This document shows positions 8,013 through 16,778 of a stretch of DNA of 21,745 nt, one piece after another. This DNA comes from Alphaproteobacteria bacterium UBA1908 (GTDB lineage: Bacteria; Pseudomonadota; Alphaproteobacteria; Caedimonadales; UBA1908). A program made the translations under genes and the position numbers. The stretch spans positions 1 to 21,745 of the forward strand of contig DDGG01000020.1 in the NCBI GenBank assembly GCA_002337525.1, written 5' to 3'. The notes beneath the pieces were generated by a model that worked only from the letters and a program-made list of their open reading frames with translations, made no database searches and was not told where the DNA came from. Each line of letters starts with the position of its first letter. Position 1 is the first letter of the stretch.

Positions 8013-8192
8013 ATTATACAACTTGTGTATTGTAAGTTTTCAGTAACTATATCCAAAATTATTAATCAGGATCCAGTTAGATATTTTATAATCTCCAATA
8101 ATCTTTTAAAAGCCTTTTTCCACACTGGCTGTTCTATCAAGAATTTTAATCTACAAGATCACCTATCCTCTCATATTTTCTTGCTTTTCCTG
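8013..8192 (+). repeat. 180-bp dispersed direct repeat, copy B
   Basis: This is the second copy of the repeat at 833-1012, in the same orientation and of the same length, with substitutions and small indels. It sits between the 5' end of the group II intron and the Tn3 transposase relic. Confidence 0.8.
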
Positions 8193-8249
8193 GATTCTTT
8201 AATTCTTTTTCCATAAAGAGACATTCGAATATTTTTTAAAAAACTCTAA

Positions 8250-9817
8250 TACACAGAAAGTGACTTAGGGTTTTTAAAATCCTCTGCACGTAGGAATGAA
8301 CAAAGATTGACGCTTGCTAATCTGTTAAAAACCTTCCAACATTTAGGGTGCTTCCCGGATCTTAAAGATATTCCTATTTCTGTCCCTGCATTCCTATGTG
8401 AACAAATGAAATTTCATTCAGAGTTAAAATACTTGAACGAAGAAAATCTACGGACATCATTATATCGATATAAGGAGAGTATCCGTCATCACCTACATCT
8501 TCAACCCTTTACACCCGAAGAAAAACATAACATTGAAAACTTTATCAATTCAACTGCTTATACAATGAGTGATCCAGCTGATCTGATCAACGCAACTATT
8601 GTTGAATTCAAGACAAAAACATTGAACTTCCAGCTTTTATTACTCTGGACCGTCTTGTAGGAAATATTCGTCAAAAAGTGCATCAGAAACTTTATACAAA
8701 AATAACTAAAAGCCATCACCCAATGCAAAGATAACTCTTAGAGGATCTATTAACGGTTCAAGCGGATGAAAAATTTACTCGTTTTAGCCAACTGAAGAAA
8801 AATCCAGGGGTCTTGACCCTAAAAAATATCCAGAACTGGTTAGATCATTTGCACGAAATTGAATCTATTATTGACCCTAAACCATTTATACAGGGCATTG
8901 CACATACCAAGGTGAGACAATTCGCAGCTGAAATAGAACCACTTCAAGCAGGAGACGTTCTCAAAATACAAAATATCAATAAACGATACACTTTACTACT
9001 TTTCTTTTTGCATCGTGTACAAAATCAGGTGCGAGATGAACTGGTAGAAATGTTTTTGAAACGTATGAAATGCACAGTGAATGCCGCTCGAGAAAAACTC
9101 AAGGATTTACAAGAAGAGCACCGCTCGCTTGAAGAAAAATTAATCAAAACCTTTGGTCAGATTCTTAACACAGCCGGAGATGAGGAAAAATCAACCACCG
9201 ACTTTGGAGATTATGTTGAAAAAATTCTAGAACATGGGAAAGGTACACAAAAACTTAAACAGCAATATGAGATTACGTCCGCCTATCACCAAAATAACTA
9301 CCTACCCTTGTTTTGGTAAATTCATGCTCAATATCGGTCTGTATTATTCCGCCTATTAGCTCCCTTTAAAATCAAGGCCTCAACTCAGGATCAAAGACTA
9401 ATCAAGGCCTTTGATTATGTTGGGCAAAACCATTTTAAAAGGAGCGGCTTTCTTCCACTAGAAATTGATTTGAGTTTTACTTCAAAGGCCTGGAGACAAT
9501 TTATTATTACAAAAAAAGAAAACACCAAAATGATTGAACGACGGTCACTGGAGGTCTGCGTTCTCATTCATCTTGCAGATGAATTAGAGTGCGCCAATCT
9601 TTATATTGAGGGCGCTGAAAATTACGGAAACCCACACGCACAATTTTTATACTTAGAGGAATGTAATGAGCGTTTACCAGAATATTCCCAGAAAATGGGC
9701 ATCCCTGCAACTGGAAAAGTAGCTGTTAATGTATTAAAAACAAGACTTTCTCAGGCGATTGAAGCCGTATATATGACAGGAGTGCAAAAGGTTCGAATAT
9801 CCATTGCAGAACATTAA
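8250..9817 (+). pseudogene. tnpA: Tn3-family transposase, N-terminal half, broken
   Basis: Joined frames encode about 520 residues of the N-terminal half of a Tn3 TnpA (usually about 1000 residues). Visible marks are the early block SARRNEQR followed by LANLLKTFQHLG, a long helical middle, and the block RRSLEVCVLIHLADEL...YIEGAENY...EECNERLPEYSQKMG, which is characteristic of the family. A frameshift lies near 8628. After it the sense continues as ELPAFITLDRLVGNIRQKVH. In-frame TAA codons occur near 8731 and at 9317-9319, and coding sense continues past both. The extreme N-terminus is absent: an in-frame stop lies about 20 codons before the first recognisable residue. The whole catalytic DDE half is missing, and the frame ends at 9817, just before an IS6-type end. 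It cannot be active. Confidence 0.85.
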
Positions 9818-9830
9818 ATTCAATCATAAA

Positions 9831-9848
9831 TTTTTTGCAACAGGGCAC
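9831..9848 (+). repeat. Orphan IS6-type terminal repeat
   Basis: TTTTTTGCAACAGGGCAC closely matches the right end of the IS6 element at 21580-21596 (TTTTTGCAACAGAACCC). IS6-family ends read TTTGCAACAGAGCC or similar. No IS6 transposase lies to its left; the Tn3 relic ends 14 bases before it. It is probably what remains after an insertion and deletion. Confidence 0.55.
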
Positions 9849-9866
9849 TCCAGATCACGAGCTTAC

Positions 9867-11498
9867 TTACTTTTTCCAGTGATTTCTGAAATCATAACGT
9901 CCCGGAGACAAAATATCATAAGGATCCAAGCAAAGTTTTAGTTTTCTTAAAACTCTATTATACGACTTACAATCTTTGCTAATTTTATCCATGGATTGTA
10001 TTCCGAGTCTACTAGGATAGTATCCACTCTTTTCTAGGTAACTCAAAACACTATCATGACACTCCATAGCTTTCTTATCCTCTCCATCTACCATACGATC
10101 ATATGTAATGCCATTAACTAATATAGCGTAACGTTTGTTGGTACATAATATTCCTAATGTAGGTTCAAAAGAGTGATTAATTATAATATTTGTTACTTTC
10201 TCAGATACTTTTGCAATATCTTCTCCTATCAATGGTATTACAACATCACACCAAATGAATCCTACTTGATCAGATTCTGGATTTGGGTTGTCAACTGAAC
10301 TATTATCAGAAAGTTGTTTTTTTCTCCAATAAAGACTCTTTATACTTAAATTAGAGCTTTTTCCTGAAAAAAAAGGGCTTTTTACCATTTCAAGCATAAG
10401 GTTTAATTTGATATTTAATAATTTTTCTATTGGATATTTTAATAATTTAATTAATATAAATTTTATATCCTTATTTCCTATAAATGCGTTGACAAACTTT
10501 CTTAACATTTTTTTAGAAGTCTTTTTCCTACACCAGTTGATCAATTTTGAATTCGATCTTAGGATGACAGATCCGTTCCATGCTCCTAAGCAGTACTGGT
10601 CTTTGAAATTATTTAGCCATTCTTCTGGTAGAGGCGTCTGTTCAAAGAGATGAAAAGGGTAGCGCTGAATTATAGAAGATACCTTGTAATCATTCCATAA
10701 AAAAACTTCATTGATAACGTCAGAAGATTTCAGCGACCTCACTGTATTTAATGTATCTATTAACTGCTTTTTGTTAATGGTATTAAACATCAAAATCTCT
10801 GATTCCTTTAGTTTTGGAGATAGCCATAATGTAAGTTCTGTTACTACTCCTAAGTTGGATTGTATAAACAACCCCGACAGGTCTGGTCCTAAACCATACT
10901 TATTAATATGCTTTGCCTGACTATTTTTAAATCTTCCATAACCTGTCTTTATATATTCACCACAAGGCAAAACAATGCCCAAGTTACATATATGTTCAGC
11001 ACGTTCAACCAAAGGACCAGAGGTATTACCTCTTTCAAGACAATTGCCTATTATGCTACTGTCTTTAAAGCTACCTGTGACGCTTAAAATTAACTTTGAA
11101 TCGTTTTTACTTAAAAAGTCTACAACTTGTTCCTGTGTTACACCTGGCTCTACAGTAATGTAAGAGAGAGTCTCATTATAATCTGTAATTTTGTTCATTC
11201 TACTAAGATCCATTATTATGCAATGGTCTTTTGTAGGGACTTTTCCACCAAAACCAATATTTTTTCCAGTACTTATAGGATAAATTTTCACTTTGAGGGA
11301 ATTTGACAATTTTATACATCTCTGTATTTCTTTTCTACTTAAAGGATAAATTATACCTAGTATTTTTTTATTAGTGGCAAACGTTGTTGATAATACAATT
11401 TTATTGTCGTTATTAATTAAAACATTTTCCGCCCCAACTATATTTTGAAAAGCTTTAATCTGATTCATAAATTTTTCTCGATTTAAATTATTTGACAC
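9867..11498 (-). CDS. FAD-dependent oxidoreductase, VAO/4-cresol dehydrogenase type
   Basis: The protein has 543 residues from GTG 11498, or 533 from ATG 11468; neither has a strong ribosome binding site, so the start is open. The N-terminal PCMH-type FAD domain shows STGKNIGFGG (76-85), VEPGVTQEQ (116-124) and IGNCLERGNTSG (150-161). The block KYGLGPDLSGLFIQSNLGVV (200-219) is the signature of the vanillyl-alcohol-oxidase/p-cresol-methylhydroxylase branch. The C-terminus ends in the typical LSPGRY. Members of this branch oxidise para-substituted phenols by hydride transfer; relatives in biosynthetic clusters act on other substrates. It is the last of three same-strand genes, 100 bp downstream of the ATP-grasp gene. 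No signal peptide is visible, so it is probably cytoplasmic. The frame is intact while flanking genes are decayed, suggesting selection. Substrate is unknown. Confidence 0.85.
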   Translation of the reverse strand: MSNNLNREKFMNQIKAFQNIVGAENVLINNDNKIVLSTTFATNKKILGIIYPLSRKEIQRCIKLSNSLKVKIYPISTGKNIGFGGKVPTKDHCIIMDLSRMNKITDYNETLSYITVEPGVTQEQVVDFLSKNDSKLILSVTGSFKDSSIIGNCLERGNTSGPLVERAEHICNLGIVLPCGEYIKTGYGRFKNSQAKHINKYGLGPDLSGLFIQSNLGVVTELTLWLSPKLKESEILMFNTINKKQLIDTLNTVRSLKSSDVINEVFLWNDYKVSSIIQRYPFHLFEQTPLPEEWLNNFKDQYCLGAWNGSVILRSNSKLINWCRKKTSKKMLRKFVNAFIGNKDIKFILIKLLKYPIEKLLNIKLNLMLEMVKSPFFSGKSSNLSIKSLYWRKKQLSDNSSVDNPNPESDQVGFIWCDVVIPLIGEDIAKVSEKVTNIIINHSFEPTLGILCTNKRYAILVNGITYDRMVDGEDKKAMECHDSVLSYLEKSGYYPSRLGIQSMDKISKDCKSYNRVLRKLKLCLDPYDILSPGRYDFRNHWKK

Positions 11499-11598
11499 AC
11501 TTATTACATAAAAATTCTAGAGCAAATGTAGAAAAACTATAAAATTTCACTTACAAGTAATACTTACAATAAGCTTGAAAATAAATATTTTTACTTTA

Positions 11599-12870
11599 TT
11601 ATTGTAATGAATCATTATTTAGCAAATAAAACTCATTGTCTTCCATTTCTCGAAGTGTTAAATAGTCTTCTTCTATAATATTATTATCAAAATGAGAGAG
11701 AACTACCATACCAGGTGACGTTAGCAGGTTAATAGTTTTATAAATGTTTTGGTTTGGTTGGACATACGGTGTAATTGAAGCAAAAGAGCGCAGTTTTTGT
11801 AGTTCTTTAAAACCGTCATGATTTTTTAAAACTCCCGCCTTTTTTGATATAAGCCAAACTAATCTTGTATGTTGTAACATTTTATAGGGATTATTAATGA
11901 TCTTATTAAATATACTTCCTCCACAGTAAGCGTCTACTGTTAAAAATACTTGATTATACTCTATAGAATTTTTCAGCAATAAAGGTATATGAGCTCCTAT
12001 TGCGCGTGCAGCAACTTCTATTCCGACAGGGCCATTTTTTGTCAAATAAACTTCTGAATGAGCTGCCCCATACCTAATACCAAGCGCATTAAGCATAGAC
12101 TTTGTATAATTAATCAGTTGCTTTTGTTTTTTTCCTTCAAATGGAATTAATTCTGCATAATCATATACAAAGTTGCTATTATTAACAAAAATCTTTTTGT
12201 ATTTAAGTATATCTGTTACGTAAGCGTCACCGTTATAACTCACTGTATTGATTGAATATTCGGTTCCCTCTATAAGCTCTTGGCACAGGGCATATTTGTT
12301 TTTCTGTCCGCAAATATTTTTTGAATTAGTAATATTTTTAAAAGATTGCAGTAAATCGTCTTTTGTTTTGCATAGACCCACATTATCTGAGCCTGCACTA
12401 TCTACAGGCTTCATAACACATGGCCATAAATTATTTACATTAACCCACCCTAATATATCAACTTGATTATCTGATACATACTGCATAGGAGTTACTAAGC
12501 ACTCTTTTTGGAGGGCCTCTATCATTTCAAATTTATTTCTTCTGCAAGAACTTTTTGACGCTAAATTACAATTTAAGTTAAGGATACAATTTAATTGATC
12601 GCTTAAAGATACGCCTGTTTCAGCACCTGGAATGATACACACAGGATTATACTTTTTGAGCCTAGAAGAAGTGTCATAGATATTGCCTTGATATAGGATA
12701 TTTTCTACAAAACCCTCATCTTTAAAGGAATTTAGCATATACGGGGCAAGATCCTTTCTGCTTTGTATGTGTACCAGGCTCACTCCAAAATCTTTAAAGG
12801 CCGAAACATAATCACCTCCTGTTGAATACGCGTCCACAATTACAGCAAATTTTTTATTTTTTACATTCAT
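11599..12870 (-). CDS. ATP-grasp enzyme, amino-acid-ligase-like
   Basis: The protein has 423 residues and is intact. The N-terminal domain opens with the nucleotide-fold strand FAVIVDAYSTGGDY and contains IIPGAETGVSLSDQL (79-93). A short motif of this kind is typical of ATP-grasp carboxylate-amine ligases of the BacD/L-amino-acid ligase group. The ATP-grasp core follows: VMKPVDSAGSDNVGLC (152-167, Lys and glycine-rich loop), CQELIEGTEYSI (196-207), AAHSEVYL (269-276) and GIEVAARAIG (283-292, metal-binding Glu and Arg). The family couples ATP hydrolysis to joining a carboxylate and an amine through an acyl phosphate, often to make dipeptides or modified amino acids. It lies 22 bp after the methyltransferase stop and is likely co-transcribed. 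Substrate cannot be read from sequence. Confidence 0.85.
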   Translation of the reverse strand: MNVKNKKFAVIVDAYSTGGDYVSAFKDFGVSLVHIQSRKDLAPYMLNSFKDEGFVENILYQGNIYDTSSRLKKYNPVCIIPGAETGVSLSDQLNCILNLNCNLASKSSCRRNKFEMIEALQKECLVTPMQYVSDNQVDILGWVNVNNLWPCVMKPVDSAGSDNVGLCKTKDDLLQSFKNITNSKNICGQKNKYALCQELIEGTEYSINTVSYNGDAYVTDILKYKKIFVNNSNFVYDYAELIPFEGKKQKQLINYTKSMLNALGIRYGAAHSEVYLTKNGPVGIEVAARAIGAHIPLLLKNSIEYNQVFLTVDAYCGGSIFNKIINNPYKMLQHTRLVWLISKKAGVLKNHDGFKELQKLRSFASITPYVQPNQNIYKTINLLTSPGMVVLSHFDNNIIEEDYLTLREMEDNEFYLLNNDSLQ

Positions 12871-12892
12871 AAAACAATATATCTAAATAATT

Positions 12893-13681
12893 TTAATACC
12901 TAGTGCCTAATATTACGCTATAGCCCCTTGGTAAAGCTATTCCCAAGTCGGTTTTATACTGATCGCAATAATTAATAAAATCTTGCCTTAACATATTTTT
13001 TTGAGAATCATCTAATTTTTGTACTAAAGCTATAATAGGCCCATAGGATAAGTTAAGGGCTTCCCACGCAGCAATAGAACTTACTTCGTAGTAGACTGTA
13101 TTTCCTTCTTCAAAATTTACTCTAAAATATGGATTCAATATACTTTTTACCCAATTTTTATCTCCCCATTGAAATGGTGAAAAAGAAGGTATATTTACTG
13201 TCGTATACTTTTTTAAGACTTTGAACATCTCATGAACAGTTCCGTCTAAATCCCAGACAGTTAAAGCTATCTTTCCTCCCGGCTTACAGACTCTTGCGAT
13301 CTCATCTACAGCCTTTTCTGGATTATTGCAGAATATTAGCCCAAAAGTTGAAATTATTTTATCAAACTCACTTGTTTTGAATGGTAGAGACTCTGCATTT
13401 CCTAATTTAAAAGAACAATTCACTTTCTCGTTCCTGCTTAATAAATTCGCAGCTTTCAATAATTCAGGGGCAAAATCTACTCCTGTAACATCTATTCCAG
13501 ACTTTGCTATTTGCCTTGCAGTCCATCCAGTTCCGGTAGCTACATCTAATACTTTATCATTCGATCTTGCATCCAACCGAATTATGCAATGATCTATAGC
13601 ATCTGATATATGTCTACTAATAGTATCGTACTTTTCCCCTGCTAAATCCCAACTATTATCTGATGATTTAATATTTTTCAT
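12893..13681 (-). CDS. SAM-dependent class I methyltransferase
   Basis: I place the start at ATG 13681 (262 residues), preceded by GAGGG at about 7 bases; an in-frame GTG lies two codons upstream. Motif I is VLDVATGTGW (44-53), the acidic residue of motif II is Asp69 in VTGVDF, and AESLPF (96-101) followed by DKIISTFGLIFC gives motif III/IV. KPGGKIALTVWD (133-144) completes the Rossmann-like core. This is the UbiE/Methyltransf_11 type, which methylates small molecules at O, N or C. The C-terminal third is variable and contains an FQWGD segment, also seen in small-molecule methyltransferases of this group. It is first gene of the three-gene minus-strand set, so a promoter is expected in 13690-13800. 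Substrate is unknown. Confidence 0.88.
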   Translation of the reverse strand: MKNIKSSDNSWDLAGEKYDTISRHISDAIDHCIIRLDARSNDKVLDVATGTGWTARQIAKSGIDVTGVDFAPELLKAANLLSRNEKVNCSFKLGNAESLPFKTSEFDKIISTFGLIFCNNPEKAVDEIARVCKPGGKIALTVWDLDGTVHEMFKVLKKYTTVNIPSFSPFQWGDKNWVKSILNPYFRVNFEEGNTVYYEVSSIAAWEALNLSYGPIIALVQKLDDSQKNMLRQDFINYCDQYKTDLGIALPRGYSVILGTRY

Positions 13682-14113
13682 AACCACCCTCTTTTATTTC
13701 TTTTATAAAATCTAAAATTATAAATACTTCAAAATAAAAATTTTATACAAAAAATTTAAATAAACAGAAAAAACATAATATTACTTCTCACTCATTTCTA
13801 TTTCCCAGCAAAATTTCAAAAAAGCCATTTTTACATTCCTTATTAATTTACATATAGGAAAAAACTATAATTCCTCAATCTAATTAAATTTTAATTAAAA
13901 AGCAACATATTTTTGACCCTTCGGAAATTTGAGCTTTATTTAAAAGATCAAAAATCCATTTTCGCTCGGCAACAAGAGAGGCTATACTGAATGTCGTATT
14001 AACAATATAAGAATCTTTGAAATGATGAGGTATAGTTTTGATGATAGACAGTTTTTTTGAAAAATTGCGTCAGGTATACCAACTCATCCATCTCTTTGAA
14101 ATTATTAACTATT
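13682..14113. other. AT-rich intergenic region upstream of the methyltransferase operon
   Basis: No gene was found. The stretch 13690-13800 is almost pure A/T, and on the minus strand it contains TATAAA-like candidates, but none with a convincing -35 box. The part from about 13920 to 14113 lies downstream of the dead symporter and shows no hairpin followed by a T-run. Confidence 0.5.
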
Positions 14114-15363
14114 TTAACGGAGAAATTGAATATCTGAATGACTATCAACAACGGCGGTAATACAAATATCTGACCACACCTTGATTGCTGTCTCTAACAT
14201 GTCAATCAAGGCATATACAGGAACGATCAGTCCCATGATATGAAGAGGCATTCCCATAATCGCAAGAAACGCACTTGCAACAAAAAAGCACCCCATCGGC
14301 ACCGCCGCATTCCCGAAGGCTCCAATGATTGACAGTAGCGTAAGACCCAATAACTCAAAGGGAGAAAAGATAAATCCCTGGCTTCCTGTCACAAATAAAA
14401 CGGTTACCAAGATAAAGGACGCACATCCATTTATATTAATAGTGGCGCACAAAGGAAAGGAAAAACCTATTACTTTTTTATGAAGCCCTAAGTGAGAATC
14501 GGCACACCGTAGAGTCGTCGGCAGGGCGGCACTAGAAGATTTTGAGAAAAAATCCAGCGACAGGGCAGGCAACATCGTCTTTGCAATCTTAAGAGGAGAA
14601 AGCCCCTTGGACTTCACAAAAAGAGGCAAAAAAATAAACCTTGCACAAGATTGGCGCCGACAACACAAAAAAGATAAAGGGCTATATCTTTCAGCTGAAG
14701 TTTGGCCTCAAAGGCTTTTCCTGGATGGGACAGGACCGATATTGCCTCAGAGGAATCCCCCAAATTTCGCATCAACAAAACAACAAAGGCCTAAACTGCA
14801 AAAGGCATCACATAAAGGACAGCCTAAACCATTTTCAGAAACGCCGCGAAAAGCGCTGAAAAGCCTCTATGCAGGGGGGCTCGCTGTTCAAAAGGAAGCA
14901 GCAGAATCGAAAGCCCTAACGCAAACGGAAGAACAAAAATGCCGATGACATTCCCCGACGTGAAAACCTTTAAAAAACTGTCTGGAACAAATTGAACTAA
15001 GTAGTCAATCACGGTAAAAGAAGGGATTTATTTCAAAGCGCCTGCTGCTTTTAAAGACGTATTCGTAGGATCTATAACAATAACAAAAAAAAGCCCAACA
15101 CAGGCCGCAAGAGATGTCATAATAAGGGAGTAAAGCAAAACCTTTTGACCCAGATTTTTAAGGTCCTTTACAATAGAGAGAAAAATCAGGGGAAGGCTGA
15201 CCAACTTTAAAAAGTTCAGAAATAACGTTGACAGGTTATCCGCCGCGCTTTGTAAAAAAGGATTGTCCAAAAGGCCGCAAAGAACACCAAGCAAACACCC
15301 CATTAAAATTAAAATTTCTTTTTTAATCATGAAAACATAAACTGATGAAAACAAAGTTGACAT
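14114..15363 (-). pseudogene. Dicarboxylate/amino acid:cation symporter (DAACS family), broken
   Basis: Read on the minus strand from ATG 15363, the first segment (KKEILILMGCLLGVLCGL, then LVSLPLIFLSIVKDL) matches the N-terminus of GltP/DctA-type symporters. An in-frame TAA (15028-15030) interrupts it. The same frame continues as QFVPDSFLKVFTSGNVIGIF, the family's IP-N-F...GN region. Between about 14824 and 14668 the frame is lost with further stops. The remaining part has SKSSSAALPTTLRCADSHLG, a degenerate version of the SSAATLPTTM motif, then LCATININGCASF, degraded from LGATINMDGTA. It ends with MLETAIKVWSDICITAVVD, the usual C-terminal helix. Conserved residues are already lost, so decay is old. 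An intact version would have imported dicarboxylates, glutamate or aspartate. Confidence 0.85.
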
Positions 15364-15513
15364 TTGTAACTTTCCATAATGGATGAACCTCTCTGGCCCT
15401 AGGATCGGAAAGGTTCATTCCGACGTTTTCGAAGAAAAGTATCAAATTACCCGTTATGGCGTTCAAAGAGTGGAGATAACGCTATAAAAAAAATATGCGT
15501 TTCTCCTAATTCT

Positions 15514-15538
15514 TCCGTAATTCTTACGGATTTTTTTT
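15514..15538 (+). terminator. Rho-independent terminator
   Basis: TCCGTAA (15514-15520), a TTC loop and TTACGGA (15524-15530) form a perfect 7-bp stem followed directly by eight T (15531-15538). It points along the plus strand, 147 bp before the diiron oxidase start. Confidence 0.8.
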
Positions 15539-15554
15539 CTTTTTCAAACTGTTT

Positions 15555-15596
15555 ACTTTGACTTAAAGGGATTCTCTTTGTCTTTAAGTCTAAAGT
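15555..15596. repeat. Inverted repeat, possible operator or leader stem
   Basis: ACTTT-GACTTAAAG (15555-15568) pairs with CTTTAAGTC-TAAAGT (15582-15596). The inner 9-bp arms are perfect and the outer 5 pairs continue across a one-base bulge. The left arm contains TTGACT, which resembles a -35 hexamer. There is no following T-run, so it is not a terminator. Confidence 0.55.
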
Positions 15597-15646
15597 TAAA
15601 GAGATTACCCCTTTTATACATTTTCTGGATACTTAGCTTTTAAAAA

Positions 15647-15680
15647 TATAATGATAAGTAAGTAAATATAATAGGGAGTA
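15647..15680 (+). promoter_or_regulatory. Candidate -10 box and ribosome binding site of the oxidase gene
   Basis: TATAAT occurs at 15647-15652 and again at 15667-15672. The upstream -35 is weak (CTGGAT at 15625-15630, 16-bp spacer). AGGGAG at 15673-15678 lies 6 bases before ATG 15685 and is a good ribosome binding site that fixes the start. Confidence 0.45.
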
Positions 15681-15684
15681 TATT

Positions 15685-16734
15685 ATGAAAAACCTAGAGT
15701 ATATCAACATAAATGACTCGTTAAATGAAGTGGAAACGGCTCTTGCAAGAAAAGGAGTTCTGCAAGAAGAGCAAAAAAATATGATAGGGGGCTATCTTCA
15801 TCCCGATTCAGCAACGCTAAAATATTACCATGCCTCAAGGACACTCTTTTACTACTTTCTCAACACGGAAAGATATCCTGAAGTTTTACCCTATGCCAAA
15901 AAAATGGCTCTCGATTGCTTTTCAGACGCTGAACATTATATGCAAGAAGATCATCCTGAAAGCGACTTTCCGGAGGTTTGTATTTTCTTCCCATATGATC
16001 CTGATATCTTTGATCAAAAAGTCATTTCTCATTGGCAGACAATGATGAAAACTGTTTTGGATGACTGGGTCAAAGAGGGGTGCCCGAATAAATGGTATAG
16101 TCACACAAGAGAGCATTTGGAAGACTTTCTGCTTCAGGAAGCCCCCTTTCATTTAACAGATGGTGCCTGGCTGAGGGGGTCTAATCCTGTTGGCACAATT
16201 GACTCTGTTGATGCGGCACTTATAAGTGTTTATTTTGATGAACTAGGTAACGGTGACGTCGCAATGAACCATTGCAATGTTTACAATGAAAACCTTAAAA
16301 GTATAGGGATTCATATGCCTCAAGTTTATAAAAGAAGCTTCATAGAACAGAGAAATCTTTTGGATGGCAGTTTTGTAAGTCCTACATTTGCTCTGGCTGT
16401 TTCTCTTTTCCCCAGAACATTTAAGCCAGAAATTATTGGGATGACTTTATGGCTTGAGCTAAGTTCAGCAGCCCTTCACGCACCCCAAGCAAAAATTCTT
16501 GAAAAATATAGTCTGAGTTCTCTTTTTTCAAAGTTACATACAGCTGTTGATAATCCAACATGCGGACACAGTTATCTCGCTAAAGAAGCTGTAAAAGATT
16601 ATTTGAGCGAAATTCTAAAAGTAGAAGGCAAGGCCTCAATGACTGAGCATTGGAAACGTATATGGAGAGGTTATACCGCCTACGCGATTACGGGTGGTTT
16701 TAAACATGAATTTGAAGCCAAGTGGAACGCTTAA
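15685..16734 (+). CDS. Haem-oxygenase-like diiron oxidase (iron-containing redox enzyme family)
   Basis: The protein has 349 residues, is intact and has no signal peptide. The C-terminal two thirds shows the ligand pattern of the HDO family: FDELGNG...MNH gives Glu186 and His196 (E-x9-H), LWLELSSA gives Glu258, and LHTAVDNPTCGHS gives His285, Asp289 (H-x3-D) and His295. Family members bind two irons and activate oxygen, oxidising or cleaving amino-acid- or fatty-acid-derived substrates. Examples are the UndA, BesC and SznF groups. The N-terminal 150 residues are helical and specific to this protein and its close relatives. The next gene encodes a paralogue fused to a reductase: both share PFHL-x4-W, E-x-G-x-G and (I/L)W-x-G. 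An oxygenase with its own electron donor is the likely arrangement. Substrate is unknown; residue roles are by family analogy. Confidence 0.75.
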   Translation: MKNLEYININDSLNEVETALARKGVLQEEQKNMIGGYLHPDSATLKYYHASRTLFYYFLNTERYPEVLPYAKKMALDCFSDAEHYMQEDHPESDFPEVCIFFPYDPDIFDQKVISHWQTMMKTVLDDWVKEGCPNKWYSHTREHLEDFLLQEAPFHLTDGAWLRGSNPVGTIDSVDAALISVYFDELGNGDVAMNHCNVYNENLKSIGIHMPQVYKRSFIEQRNLLDGSFVSPTFALAVSLFPRTFKPEIIGMTLWLELSSAALHAPQAKILEKYSLSSLFSKLHTAVDNPTCGHSYLAKEAVKDYLSEILKVEGKASMTEHWKRIWRGYTAYAITGGFKHEFEAKWNA

Positions 16735-16778
16735 AATTCTAATCTCTTTTTCATCAAAAATCTGAAAGTTAATGACTC

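Larger units (their letters stand above)
15364..15684 (+). promoter_or_regulatory. Structured leader region upstream of the diiron oxidase pair
   Basis: This 321-bp divergent region holds several stem-forming sequences. ATGAACCT/AGGTTCAT (15383-15390 with 15411-15418) has a 20-base loop. TTATGGCGTT/AACGCTATAA (about 15455-15490) forms a second stem. An intrinsic terminator lies at 15514-15538 and a long imperfect inverted repeat at 15555-15596. No gene on the plus strand precedes the terminator, so it may be an attenuator or riboswitch-like leader controlling the operon. It could also be the leftover terminator of a deleted gene. Confidence 0.4.

Noticed and set aside
7540..8216. Plus-strand open frames of 73 and 83 codons
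   Set aside because: The first lies antisense to the structured 5' RNA of the group II intron; the second spans the intron border and repeat copy B. Neither has coding character.
11500..11598. Terminator between ATP-grasp and flavoprotein genes
   Set aside because: The gap is AT-rich but has no stem followed by a T-run on the minus strand.
14607..14948. Plus-strand open frame of 113 codons
   Set aside because: It is antisense to the symporter pseudogene, whose minus-strand coding sense is clear on both sides.
15685..16734. Haem oxygenase or TenA thiaminase
   Set aside because: The E-x9-H, later Glu and H-x3-D ligand pattern with a following His fits diiron HDO enzymes better, and the reductase-fused paralogue does not fit TenA.
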